DNA of 18,193 nucleotides from JBGPYM01 sp041493205 (GTDB lineage Bacteria; Bacteroidota; Ignavibacteria; UBA10030; UBA6906), in NCBI GenBank assembly GCA_041493205.1, contig JBGPYM010000031.1, positions 1 to 18,193 of the forward strand, read 5' to 3'. Made by a program: the position numbers and the translations under genes. Numbering within the stretch: position 1 is the first letter of the stretch; the number at the start of each line of letters is the position of its first letter. Of the stretch, positions 1 to 6,690 are shown piece after piece. Below the pieces are notes generated by a model. It was not told the DNA's origin. It made no database searches and saw nothing but the letters and a program-made list of their open reading frames with translations.

Positions 1-1229
1 AAGAGCGCCATGATCTCGACATCGTCGGTCCCGGGAAACATGTCGAACGGCACCGCATCTGCAAGTCTGTAGCCCGATTTCTTCCACCGTTGAATCTCCG
101 GCTCCGCCAGATCGATGTTGCAAAGCAGGTGCAGAATGCGGCCCGTCCTGCGCGCGGCCAGGCATTCGAGTACTCCCGCCGCAGCTCCCCCCCGCGGTGG
201 ATCGAGCAGCATCGCATCCCCGGGGCGCGCGCCGGCGATGAGCGGACCGAGCGTCTCGGGAGTGATGTCACTTTTGATGAATCGCACGTTCTCCGCGTGG
301 AGCCGCCGCCCGTTTGCTATGGCGGCATCCACAGATTCCGGTGAACGCTCGACGCCGATGCACGCTCCCGCGCTGGTGCCGACGGTCAGCGTAAAAAGGC
401 CATACCCGCAATACAGATCGTACAACGTGCTGTCCGCCGCCGGCTGAAGCAGCCGCAGCGCCGTTTCTACCATCTGGTCCACGAGGGAGGCGTTGACCTG
501 TGAAAACGCCGTCCCGGGATAGAGAAACCCCTTCCCTCCGAACTTCGCATACACGTCGGCATTCCCGAAAACCTTCCGGATGCCGCCCCGCCCCGCGGGG
601 TTCCGCGTGCCCAGGTAGTAACGGCCGTCGCTCCGGTCCTCGAACAGCAGGACCCCCTTGACCGACGGTACTGTGTGCGTCAGCCCTTTTGAAATGGAGT
701 TGAGGGTTTTCGACACCGGGCCGTCGATCCTGTCCACGGTGAAGAGCACCGTGTACTCTTCGTAATTCCCGCGCACAACCACGTATCGAAGCGCGTCGGC
801 GAGCGGGCGCGCGTACGGCTTTCCGAGCGATTCCTGAACCTTCGCATAGACTGCGGCGTGTCCGGCGGGTTCGATGGCGCACTGCCCGACGTCCATGCCC
901 CTCCCTCCCGCGTTTTCCGATGGATCAATCAGGGCAAGACGGACCACCCGCCCCCGGTGAAATGCCTTGCGCTTGGTCGTCGTGCGGTAATTCCGCCCGA
1001 GGGGCGACCGGACCAGAGGATGCAGCGGCGTCTTAATGCGAAGTGTCCGCCAGAATTCCTGAAGCGCATCGTTGCGGGCGGACGCCTCGGTAGGATAGTC
1101 CACCGCGGAGGCATGGCAGAGTGTGCAGGTGCGCGCATGCGACGAACGGCACTCGCCGGGAGCGAGAGAAGGAGCAGCCGTATGCCGCGCCGTGAGTGTG
1201 CGGGAAAAGATCTGTTGAAAACGTTCCAT
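1..1229 (-). CDS. TrmA/RlmD-family RNA uracil-C5 methyltransferase, 3' end cut off
   Basis: SAM-dependent methyltransferase acting on C5 of uracil in rRNA or tRNA. Reading the minus strand from the ATG at 1229 gives 409 codons open to the window edge. Visible motifs: DLYCGYGLFTL (residues 271-281, SAM-binding motif I), FSQVN (242-246), DPPRGG (343-348) and LLCN with the probable catalytic Cys370. The end reads PFDMFPGTDDVEIMAL, the usual C-terminus of the family, so only a few residues are missing. N-terminal Cys27, Cys35, Cys38 and Cys117 match the 4Fe-4S cluster ligands of RlmD-type enzymes, with wider CX7CX2C spacing. The N-terminal TRAM domain found in E. coli RlmD is absent. The gene follows the aminotransferase by 36 bases on the same strand, so they are probably co-transcribed. 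Family assignment is strong; the exact target base is unknown. Confidence 0.85.
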   Translation of the reverse strand, partial: MERFQQIFSRTLTARHTAAPSLAPGECRSSHARTCTLCHASAVDYPTEASARNDALQEFWRTLRIKTPLHPLVRSPLGRNYRTTTKRKAFHRGRVVRLALIDPSENAGGRGMDVGQCAIEPAGHAAVYAKVQESLGKPYARPLADALRYVVVRGNYEEYTVLFTVDRIDGPVSKTLNSISKGLTHTVPSVKGVLLFEDRSDGRYYLGTRNPAGRGGIRKVFGNADVYAKFGGKGFLYPGTAFSQVNASLVDQMVETALRLLQPAADSTLYDLYCGYGLFTLTVGTSAGACIGVERSPESVDAAIANGRRLHAENVRFIKSDITPETLGPLIAGARPGDAMLLDPPRGGAAAGVLECLAARRTGRILHLLCNIDLAEPEIQRWKKSGYRLADAVPFDMFPGTDDVEIMAL

Positions 1230-1265
1230 AACCGTGCGAAATGTCCCTGATGGGAGCGGGGGATG

Positions 1266-2549
1266 TTAAAGGAGGGCGTCCAGAGATGACTGGAGCCGCG
1301 GGAGCACAGCGGCAATGTCTTTCAGGGAAACGCTGCCGACCGAGAGCCTGAACCATCCGGAGTCATCAGTTGCGCCGAACGCCTGGAAGGGCACAATCGC
1401 CAGCCCGGCGGACTGCAAAAGGTACTGGCGGATGTCTTCGTTCGTCTGCAGGACCGTCCCCGATGGCGTCTTCCTGCCGTTCAACGCAAAACGGGCGCTC
1501 AGATAGATGGCCCCCATCGGCGGTATCGCGTCGACCGGATGTCCGTTGTCGCGGAGCCGCGCAAGTCCGGCAAACAGCGCGTCTAGTCTCTCCTGCACGC
1601 CCCGCTTCATCAATGCATGATACCCGTTGATCTGGTCGTCGGCGCTCAGCAGCCGCGCGCTTGCCACCTGCTCGGCCCTGGGAGCCCAGGCGCCGACATG
1701 CCCGAGGATCGCCGCCATGCGTGCGGTGATGTCGGTCGGGCCGACCGTCCAGCCGACGCGCACGCCGGTTGCCGCAAAGGGCTTTGAGATGCCGTCCACG
1801 TAGATGGTGTAGGGAACCATCGCCGGCCTCAGGGAGACCGGATCGGCATGCACCGTCCCCCCGAACGTCAGCATCCAGTAGACCATGTCGTACATCAGGT
1901 AGAGCGGCCGCTCGCCCTTCGGCCTGCGCGCGTTCTCCGCGAGGACGAGATCGCAGATCCCCTCGAGAACGCTCCGCGAGAACGCGGTGCCGGTCGGGTT
2001 GAGCGGGGAGTTGATCGCAAGGAGCCGCGCGCCGCGCACTGCCTCGGCAAGGAGCGCCCGCGTCGGAAGAAACGAATCCTCTCTCGAACAGACGACAGGT
2101 CTCCCGGCGGCGCCCGTCAGATGGCAGTAATGGTTGTTGTTCCATGAAGGAACCGGATAGACCACCGGGTCACCCGGGTCGATGATCGCGGCGTAGGTTG
2201 CGTAGATGCCCGGGCGCGAACCGCCGGTGACCAGGACCGATTCGAGCGGATAGCGGAGTCCGAGCCTGCGTTCGTAAAATCCGAGAATGGCCTTCCGCAG
2301 GACCAGCATCCCGTCGGACGGGGGATAGTTCGTTTCGCCCCGTTCGTACGCCGCGTGGATGTTCTCTTCGAGGAATCGGGGAATGCGAAACTCCGACGGG
2401 CTGAAATCACCCACGGTCAGATTGCAGATCTGCTTCCCCTCCGCGGTCATCGCCCGGATATCGCCGGCGATCTTGAGAATCTCCGAGCCGATCAGGCCGG
2501 CGGCCATCGCCGACACGCGGCCGGAAGCAACATCTGCCTCAGCCTTCAT
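1266..2549 (-). CDS. Class I/II PLP-dependent aminotransferase
   Basis: Fold-type I aminotransferase, 427 residues, about the usual length for aspartate-aminotransferase-like enzymes. Key residues are present: SPLNPTG (181-187) with Asn184, Asp221 in the YDMVY motif (pairs with the pyridine nitrogen), Tyr224, Lys256 in the SKPFAATGVRVGW motif (Schiff-base lysine) and Arg401 in WFRLSVG (substrate carboxylate). The N-terminal part has NLTVGDFSP and NYPPSDG, the substrate-entrance segments of this family. The frame stays open upstream to 2747, but those 66 codons are of low complexity for the family and overlap the divergent kinase gene; the ATG at 2549, with GGAG just upstream, gives the natural N-terminus. 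Substrate specificity cannot be told from sequence. It is divergent from the sensor-kinase operon and nothing here ties it to electron transport. Confidence 0.9.
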   Translation of the reverse strand: MKAEADVASGRVSAMAAGLIGSEILKIAGDIRAMTAEGKQICNLTVGDFSPSEFRIPRFLEENIHAAYERGETNYPPSDGMLVLRKAILGFYERRLGLRYPLESVLVTGGSRPGIYATYAAIIDPGDPVVYPVPSWNNNHYCHLTGAAGRPVVCSREDSFLPTRALLAEAVRGARLLAINSPLNPTGTAFSRSVLEGICDLVLAENARRPKGERPLYLMYDMVYWMLTFGGTVHADPVSLRPAMVPYTIYVDGISKPFAATGVRVGWTVGPTDITARMAAILGHVGAWAPRAEQVASARLLSADDQINGYHALMKRGVQERLDALFAGLARLRDNGHPVDAIPPMGAIYLSARFALNGRKTPSGTVLQTNEDIRQYLLQSAGLAIVPFQAFGATDDSGWFRLSVGSVSLKDIAAVLPRLQSSLDALL

Positions 2550-2585
2550 GTCTCCGCATTCCCTGTGAGAATGAACAAACCCGGG

Positions 2586-2600
2586 ACAATATAATAAAAC
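2586..2600 (+). promoter_or_regulatory. AT-rich island with a TATAAT box in the divergent region
   Basis: The 145-base gap between the divergent aminotransferase and kinase genes is GC-rich except for this island. It holds a perfect TATAAT at 2590-2595 on the plus strand, about 100 bases before the kinase start, and TATTAT on the minus strand pointing to the aminotransferase. No convincing -35 element was found at 16-18 bases for either direction, so this is a tentative promoter region. The rest of the gap shows nothing else recognisable. Confidence 0.35.
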
Positions 2601-2694
2601 AGCCCCAAACATGTCTGCGCGCCGCGTGCACGGCTGCGGGCTGCCTTGAAAGTCGGCCCCCAAAGCGGTACCTTGCCCGTGACATCGCACCCGC

Positions 2695-4119
2695 ATGGCA
2701 CACCAGCAGACCATAGGAAATATATTCATCGACATTATCCCCGACATGTGTTTTGTCCTGTCGGCGGAGATGACCGTCCTCGTCTATAATAAAAGGGCCC
2801 GCGAGCTCCTCGGCCTCCCGGAGACGCCAAAGGGGGAGATGCCGTTCCATGACCTTCTGACCGACGACTCACCCCGGCCCATGCTCCCCGTCATGCGCAC
2901 CATGGAGGGAACGCCGGAGGCGGAAGTGCGCTTCAAGGCGCCGGGCGGCAAGGTGATCGACGCAATCCTGTCCATCAGGAAAATCACGGGGGTGGGGACC
3001 GAATTCCTCTACGTGGTTGCGCGCGACGTGTCGGAGGCCAAAAAGAAGAATCTCGACCTCCTCCGCTTCTCCAATGTCGTCCATTATACGGTCAATCCCA
3101 TCCAGATCACCGACGCGACGGGGAGGATGGTCTATGTCAACCCCGCCTTTGAACGGGCAACCGGGTTTTCGAAGGAAGAACTGATCGGGGAGAACCCCAA
3201 CAAGCTCTCCAGCGGGAAATATCCGAAGGAATTCTGGCGTGAAGTCTGGACGACCATCAATTCCGGCAGGGTCTGGACGGGGGAAATCGAGAACAAGCGC
3301 AAAAACGGCAGGGCGCTCTTTACGCAGCTCCTGATCTCGCCGATCATCGACGGTGACGGGAAGGTGGTCGGATTCCTCGGAACGCACCGCGATGTCACCG
3401 AACAGCGCCAGCTCGAGCAGCAGCTGATGCATTCACAGAAAATGGAGAGCATCGGCACCCTCGCGTCCGGGATCGCCCACGAGGTGGGCAACCCCCTCGC
3501 TTCTATCTCCTCGATCGTCCAGGTGCTCCTCCGGACGCTCACCGATGACTTTGCCCGGGAGAAACTCGGTCTCGTCCAGTCACAGGTCCACCGTATTACA
3601 AAGATCATCCGCGATCTCGTGGACTTCTCACGCCCCTCGAACTACCAGGTCCAGCCCACGGACCTCGTCCGGACGCTGGCCGATGCCGTGGAGATCGTGA
3701 AAATGGGAAAGAAGGCGAAGGATGTCACTTTTGTGACCCACGTGCGGGGACAGGTGCCGCCACTGGCGCTCGTTCCCGATCAGATCTCGCAGGTCTTCAT
3801 CAACATCCTCCTCAACGCGGTGGACGCCCTGAAGGGAAGGCATGGGACCATCACGGCGGAGATGGAACGCGACGAGGATGCCGTCCGGGTGACGTTTGCC
3901 GACAACGGGACCGGCATCCTCCCGGAAAATATGTCGAAAATATTTGAACCCTTTTTCACGACAAAGCAGGTGGGGGAGGGGACGGGCCTCGGACTCTGGG
4001 TGAGCTACGGCATCGTCAAGAGCTTCCGCGGCGATATGACCGTCAACAGTGTCTGGGGAAAGGGCACCTCGTTCTGCATGACCCTGCCTCTCAACGGAAA
4101 GGAAGAAGAGAATGGCTGA
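2695..4119 (+). CDS. Soluble PAS-PAS sensor histidine kinase (NtrB-like)
   Basis: Cytoplasmic sensor kinase of 474 residues that should phosphorylate the response regulator encoded next. Order: PAS-like domain (about 10-115), second PAS domain (about 125-235, with VYVNPAFERATGFSKEEL and the terminal GTHRDVTEQ), HisKA dimerisation domain with H-box GIAHEVGNPLAS (phospho-acceptor His262), then HATPase_c with N-box around 370-379, G1 DNGTGI (403-408), F-box FEPFFTT (417-423) and G2 GTGLGL (429-434). There is no signal peptide or membrane helix, so it senses an internal signal such as redox state, a bound ligand or a partner protein. No PAS cofactor ligand can be assigned safely. Its stop overlaps the regulator start by 8 bases (ATGGCTGA), so the pair is translationally coupled. 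The start ATG at 2695 has a poor Shine-Dalgarno sequence but begins the PAS domain sensibly. Confidence 0.93.
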   Translation: MAHQQTIGNIFIDIIPDMCFVLSAEMTVLVYNKRARELLGLPETPKGEMPFHDLLTDDSPRPMLPVMRTMEGTPEAEVRFKAPGGKVIDAILSIRKITGVGTEFLYVVARDVSEAKKKNLDLLRFSNVVHYTVNPIQITDATGRMVYVNPAFERATGFSKEELIGENPNKLSSGKYPKEFWREVWTTINSGRVWTGEIENKRKNGRALFTQLLISPIIDGDGKVVGFLGTHRDVTEQRQLEQQLMHSQKMESIGTLASGIAHEVGNPLASISSIVQVLLRTLTDDFAREKLGLVQSQVHRITKIIRDLVDFSRPSNYQVQPTDLVRTLADAVEIVKMGKKAKDVTFVTHVRGQVPPLALVPDQISQVFINILLNAVDALKGRHGTITAEMERDEDAVRVTFADNGTGILPENMSKIFEPFFTTKQVGEGTGLGLWVSYGIVKSFRGDMTVNSVWGKGTSFCMTLPLNGKEEENG

Positions 4120-5476
4120 ATCGATCCTGATCGTTGACGATGAGGATATCATCCGCGAATCCCTTTCGTTCGTCCTGACCAAGGAAGGGTTCCGCGTACA
4201 GGAGGCGTCCAACGGCAGGGTCGCACTGGAGATGCTCAAAGAGCACGCGTTTGATCTGATCCTGACCGACCTCGAAATGCCGGAGATGAAGGGGATCGAA
4301 CTGCTCGAGCATGCGACCCGCCTCGCCCCGGAGACGGTCGTTATCATCATCACGGCCTACGGATCCATCGACACGGCGATCGCCGCGCTCCGTAAAGGAG
4401 CCGTGGATTATATCCTCAAGCCGGTCGATTTCGACGAGCTCCTGGTCAAAATGCGCCGCATTCTCGCCGGCCGGACTCTCGCCGTGGAGAACAAGCTGCT
4501 GCGGGACGAACTCCACCGGCAGTACGACTTTGCCAATATCGTCGGACAGAGTCCTGCGATGACGAAAGTGTTCGACACCATCAAGAAGGTGGCGGGCACG
4601 GACGGGACAGTCCTGATTTATGGCAAGAGCGGCACGGGGAAAGAACTCGTGGCCCGTGCGATCCATTTCAACAGCAAGCGCGCCGCCAAGCCGTTTATCA
4701 CCATCAATTGCGGCGCCATTGTGGAGAACCTCTTCGAGAGCGAGCTCTTCGGCCACAAGCGGGGCTCGTTCACAGGTGCGACGGCCGACCGGGAGGGATT
4801 TTTCAAGTCCGCCGACGGGGGCTCCATCTTCCTGGACGAAGTGAGCGAAATCCCCCTCCACCTGCAGGTGAAACTCCTCCGCGCAATCGAACTCAAGGAA
4901 ATCACGCCGGTTGGCACCTCGATCGCGCAATCGGTGGATGTGCGGATCATCGCGTCGACCAACAAGAATCTCGCCAAGGAGGTCGAGGCAGGGCGCTACC
5001 GCGAGGACCTCTTCTACCGCCTGAACATCGTGGAAATCAACCTGCCGCCGCTGGCGGAACGTCACGACGATCTCCCGTTGCTCGTCCAGCACTTTGTGTC
5101 GAAATTCGCTCGCGAGATGAACAAAGATGTCCGGGGAGTCGACAATGAAGTGATGAAAGCACTCCTTGCGCACTCATGGAAAGGCGAAATACGCGAGCTG
5201 GAAAACATCATCGAACGGGCCGTTATATTTGCCGAAGCGAGCCTGGTCACCAAGAATGAACTTCCCGGCCTCTTCGAACAGCGCCAGGACTCGCTCTATA
5301 CGGTGGACGCGCGCCGGTCGATGAAGGAAGCTGTCGACGAGTTCGAACGCCAGTACATCAGCCAGGTGCTCCGGGCAAACCAGTTCAACAAGGAAGCCAC
5401 CGCCCGCGCCCTCAAGATCAGTCTCTCCTCCCTCTACCGGAAGATCGAAGAACTCAATATCCCTTCGCAGGCGTAG
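4112..5476 (+). CDS. NtrC-family sigma-54-dependent response regulator
   Basis: Three-domain activator of 454 residues. Receiver domain (1-118): acidic pair Asp9/Asp10, phospho-acceptor Asp53 in LTDLEMPEM, Thr81 and Lys103. AAA+ sigma-54 interaction domain (about 142-370): Walker A GKSGTGKE (171-178), the sigma-54 contact loop as GSFTGA (218-223; Ser replaces the common Ala), Walker B SIFLDE (238-243) and the RYREDLFYRLNI arginine region (295-306). C-terminal Fis-type helix-turn-helix at about 412-450. All residues needed for phosphorylation, ATP hydrolysis and sigma-54 remodelling are present, so it should be active. It must act on a -24/-12 promoter; near-consensus elements occur at 5591 and 6613. 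The gene is coupled to the kinase and followed by a strong hairpin, so the pair forms a unit. In Geobacter a regulator of this class (BccR) controls cbcBA, a useful parallel but not evidence of orthology. Confidence 0.95.
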   Translation: MAESILIVDDEDIIRESLSFVLTKEGFRVQEASNGRVALEMLKEHAFDLILTDLEMPEMKGIELLEHATRLAPETVVIIITAYGSIDTAIAALRKGAVDYILKPVDFDELLVKMRRILAGRTLAVENKLLRDELHRQYDFANIVGQSPAMTKVFDTIKKVAGTDGTVLIYGKSGTGKELVARAIHFNSKRAAKPFITINCGAIVENLFESELFGHKRGSFTGATADREGFFKSADGGSIFLDEVSEIPLHLQVKLLRAIELKEITPVGTSIAQSVDVRIIASTNKNLAKEVEAGRYREDLFYRLNIVEINLPPLAERHDDLPLLVQHFVSKFAREMNKDVRGVDNEVMKALLAHSWKGEIRELENIIERAVIFAEASLVTKNELPGLFEQRQDSLYTVDARRSMKEAVDEFERQYISQVLRANQFNKEATARALKISLSSLYRKIEELNIPSQA

Positions 5477-5486
5477 GAATCCACAT

Positions 5487-5516
5487 CCGGGTATTCCCAC
5501 TATTTGGAATGCCCGG
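5487..5516 (+). terminator. Hairpin after the two-component operon
   Basis: CCGGGTATTCC (5487-5497) pairs with GGAATGCCCGG (5506-5516): an 11-bp stem with one G-U pair and an 8-base loop, 10 bases after the regulator stop. There is no T-tract after it, so it is not a textbook intrinsic terminator; it may terminate weakly or protect the 3' end of the mRNA. Confidence 0.5.
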
Positions 5517-5590
5517 TGCTGAAAAACTCATCTGGCACTTGCATTTACGGCCATTTTCACCCCCTCCCGCCTCTCCTGCCCCAGGTCTCT

Positions 5591-5608
5591 TTGGCACGCA
5601 TCTTGAAA
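5591..5608 (+). promoter_or_regulatory. Sigma-54-like -24/-12 promoter before the UspA gene
   Basis: TTGGCACGCATCTTGAAA. The -24 half TTGGCACG is a perfect match to the sigma-54 consensus; the GG (5593) is 12 bases from the -12 dinucleotide (5605), the required spacing. The -12 half reads TTGA rather than TTGC. Predicted transcription start is near 5618, 21 bases before the chosen UspA start. It lies directly after the sigma-54 activator gene. Confidence 0.55.
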
Positions 5609-5638
5609 ATCATGGAAAAGAATATTCGCCTGAGGAAC

Positions 5639-6091
5639 ATGGTTTTCCTTCGAAATATCCTGATCACGACGGACCTCTCTGAGTACTCGCTCGCGGCCCT
5701 CGAGTATGCGTTCACGCTCGGGCTGCTGTTCGGCGCGCGCCTCACCCTCCTGCACGTTGCCGAGCACGGACAGTACAGGAACGAAGCGCAGGCGGCGTTG
5801 CTGCTGGAGGAATTTGCCGCCAGGAACATCGACACCCGGATCAAACCGGAACTGGCGGTCCGGACGGGTCATGCGGCGGAACAGATTCGCGATTTTGCCC
5901 GGGAGCGGGAAATGGATGTGATCGTCATGGCGACCCACGGGCGTACCGGCATCAAGCATGCGCTGCTCGGAAGCGTTGTGCAGAAGGTCGTCCGCCTCTC
6001 CACGGTCCCTGTCCTGACCGTGAAGCCTCACGCCATGCGGGAAAGCCTGCTCCGTTTTGCAGACGTCGAACACGAACTTCACCTGCGATGA
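5639..6091 (+). CDS. UspA-family universal stress protein
   Basis: Single-domain cytoplasmic universal stress protein, 150 residues, the normal length. The start MVFLRNILITTDLSEYS is the standard N-terminus of the family; the nucleotide-binding motif near the end is GRTGIKHALLGSVVQKV (101-117), followed by VPVLTVKP. This matches the ATP-binding G-x2-G...GS pattern. The frame stays open upstream to 5504 with another ATG at 5612, but the predicted sigma-54 start near 5618 and the family alignment favour 5639, where AGGA sits very close to the ATG. It is followed 10 bases later by the degenerate receiver gene. Such proteins are induced by energy starvation or oxygen shift; here it probably marks the metabolic state under which the cytochrome operon is used, which is inference from position. 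Confidence 0.85.
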   Translation: MVFLRNILITTDLSEYSLAALEYAFTLGLLFGARLTLLHVAEHGQYRNEAQAALLLEEFAARNIDTRIKPELAVRTGHAAEQIRDFAREREMDVIVMATHGRTGIKHALLGSVVQKVVRLSTVPVLTVKPHAMRESLLRFADVEHELHLR

Positions 6092-6101
6092 GCGTCACCC
6101 C

Positions 6102-6527
6102 ATGGATCAGATGACGGCGCCGGAAGGAATCCGGAACTTTGCAGACGGAGTCGCGACGAAGACCCTCCTGATCTTCAGTCCCGATCTGAATCTCTGTTTC
6201 TGCCTCTCCATGCTGTTCCAGGACAGGTTTCATGTCGTAACCAACACCGACCTCAGCATGATCGAACCGCTCGCGGTGGGGGAGAGCGCCGACCTTATTA
6301 TTGTCGATGCTCTCCCTTCCGAACGCCTCATCGCCCAGCTCGACGCGATGCGGTCGGCCCGCGGTTGTGTGCCGGTCATCTTGCTGTACGCCTACAACGC
6401 CCGCACAGGCGCGCTCGACCGCGCGATCCGCAGTCACGTGGATTCCGTCTTCTACAAGCCGGTGGAGATCGCCGCGATCACCAGGCGGATCGAAGAACTC
6501 CTCCCCCTCCCTGATTCCCAGGTCTGA
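6102..6527 (+). CDS. Degenerate stand-alone receiver-like protein
   Basis: Small cytoplasmic protein of 141 residues with the alternating strand/helix pattern of a CheY-type receiver: TLLIFSPD, DLIIVDA, VPVILLYAY and SVFYKP. Asp69 sits where the phospho-acceptor is expected and Lys119 where the conserved lysine is, but the Asp pair after strand 1 is replaced by Ser-Pro-Asp and the Thr/Ser switch residue by Tyr-Ala-Tyr. It may therefore be phosphorylated poorly or not at all and act as a protein-binding module. There is no output domain. The frame could begin earlier (inside the UspA gene), but the ATG at 6102 is the first that avoids the overlap. It likely shares the UspA transcript. Fold assignment is fairly good; the function is unknown. 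Confidence 0.65.
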   Translation: MDQMTAPEGIRNFADGVATKTLLIFSPDLNLCFCLSMLFQDRFHVVTNTDLSMIEPLAVGESADLIIVDALPSERLIAQLDAMRSARGCVPVILLYAYNARTGALDRAIRSHVDSVFYKPVEIAAITRRIEELLPLPDSQV

Positions 6528-6612
6528 AAAGACCCTCGATTTCCCTATGGCAAAACTGGGAATGGTCCTTCCCGTGTAACCGCAAATGTGGCAATTTTCA
6601 ACAATTTAGACC

Positions 6613-6630
6613 TTGGCATGCTCATTGACC
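6613..6630 (+). promoter_or_regulatory. Sigma-54-like -24/-12 promoter before the first cytochrome operon
   Basis: TTGGCATGCTCATTGACC. GG at 6615 and the -12 dinucleotide at 6627 are exactly 12 bases apart. The -24 half TTGGCATG fits consensus (TTGGCAYG); the -12 half is again TTGA, as at the UspA promoter. Predicted start near 6640 leaves a leader of about 50 bases before the cytochrome gene. The 163-base gap (6528-6690) also has an AT-rich stretch with AAATGTGGCAATTTT at 6584-6598, a possible activator or bending site. Confidence 0.55.
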
Positions 6631-6690
6631 CTTGAATCAGGCGCGGTTCGGGCCTTGATAAATCTCCGTACAGCAACTCTGGCACTTCGA

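Noticed and set aside
268..882. A 204-codon open frame inside the methyltransferase gene on the minus strand
   Set aside because: It is Arg-rich and featureless, while the overlapping frame encodes all the methyltransferase motifs; it is a product of high GC content.
1113..1127. A CXXCH (CTLCH) motif on the minus strand
   Set aside because: It lies in the cytoplasmic RNA methyltransferase, where these cysteines align with the 4Fe-4S ligands of the RlmD type. There is no signal peptide, so it is not a heme site.
2550..2747. An in-frame upstream extension of the aminotransferase by 66 codons
   Set aside because: It overlaps the divergent kinase gene and adds no family-like sequence; the ATG at 2549 gives the normal N-terminus.
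5533..5544. TGGCAC directly followed by TTGCAT, looking like both halves of a sigma-54 promoter
   Set aside because: GG and GC are only 7 bases apart instead of 12, so sigma-54 could not bind it as a -24/-12 promoter. The correctly spaced element is at 5591.
6559..6574. Small inverted repeat GGGAA...TTCCC after the receiver gene
   Set aside because: A 5-bp stem with no T-tract is too weak to call a terminator.
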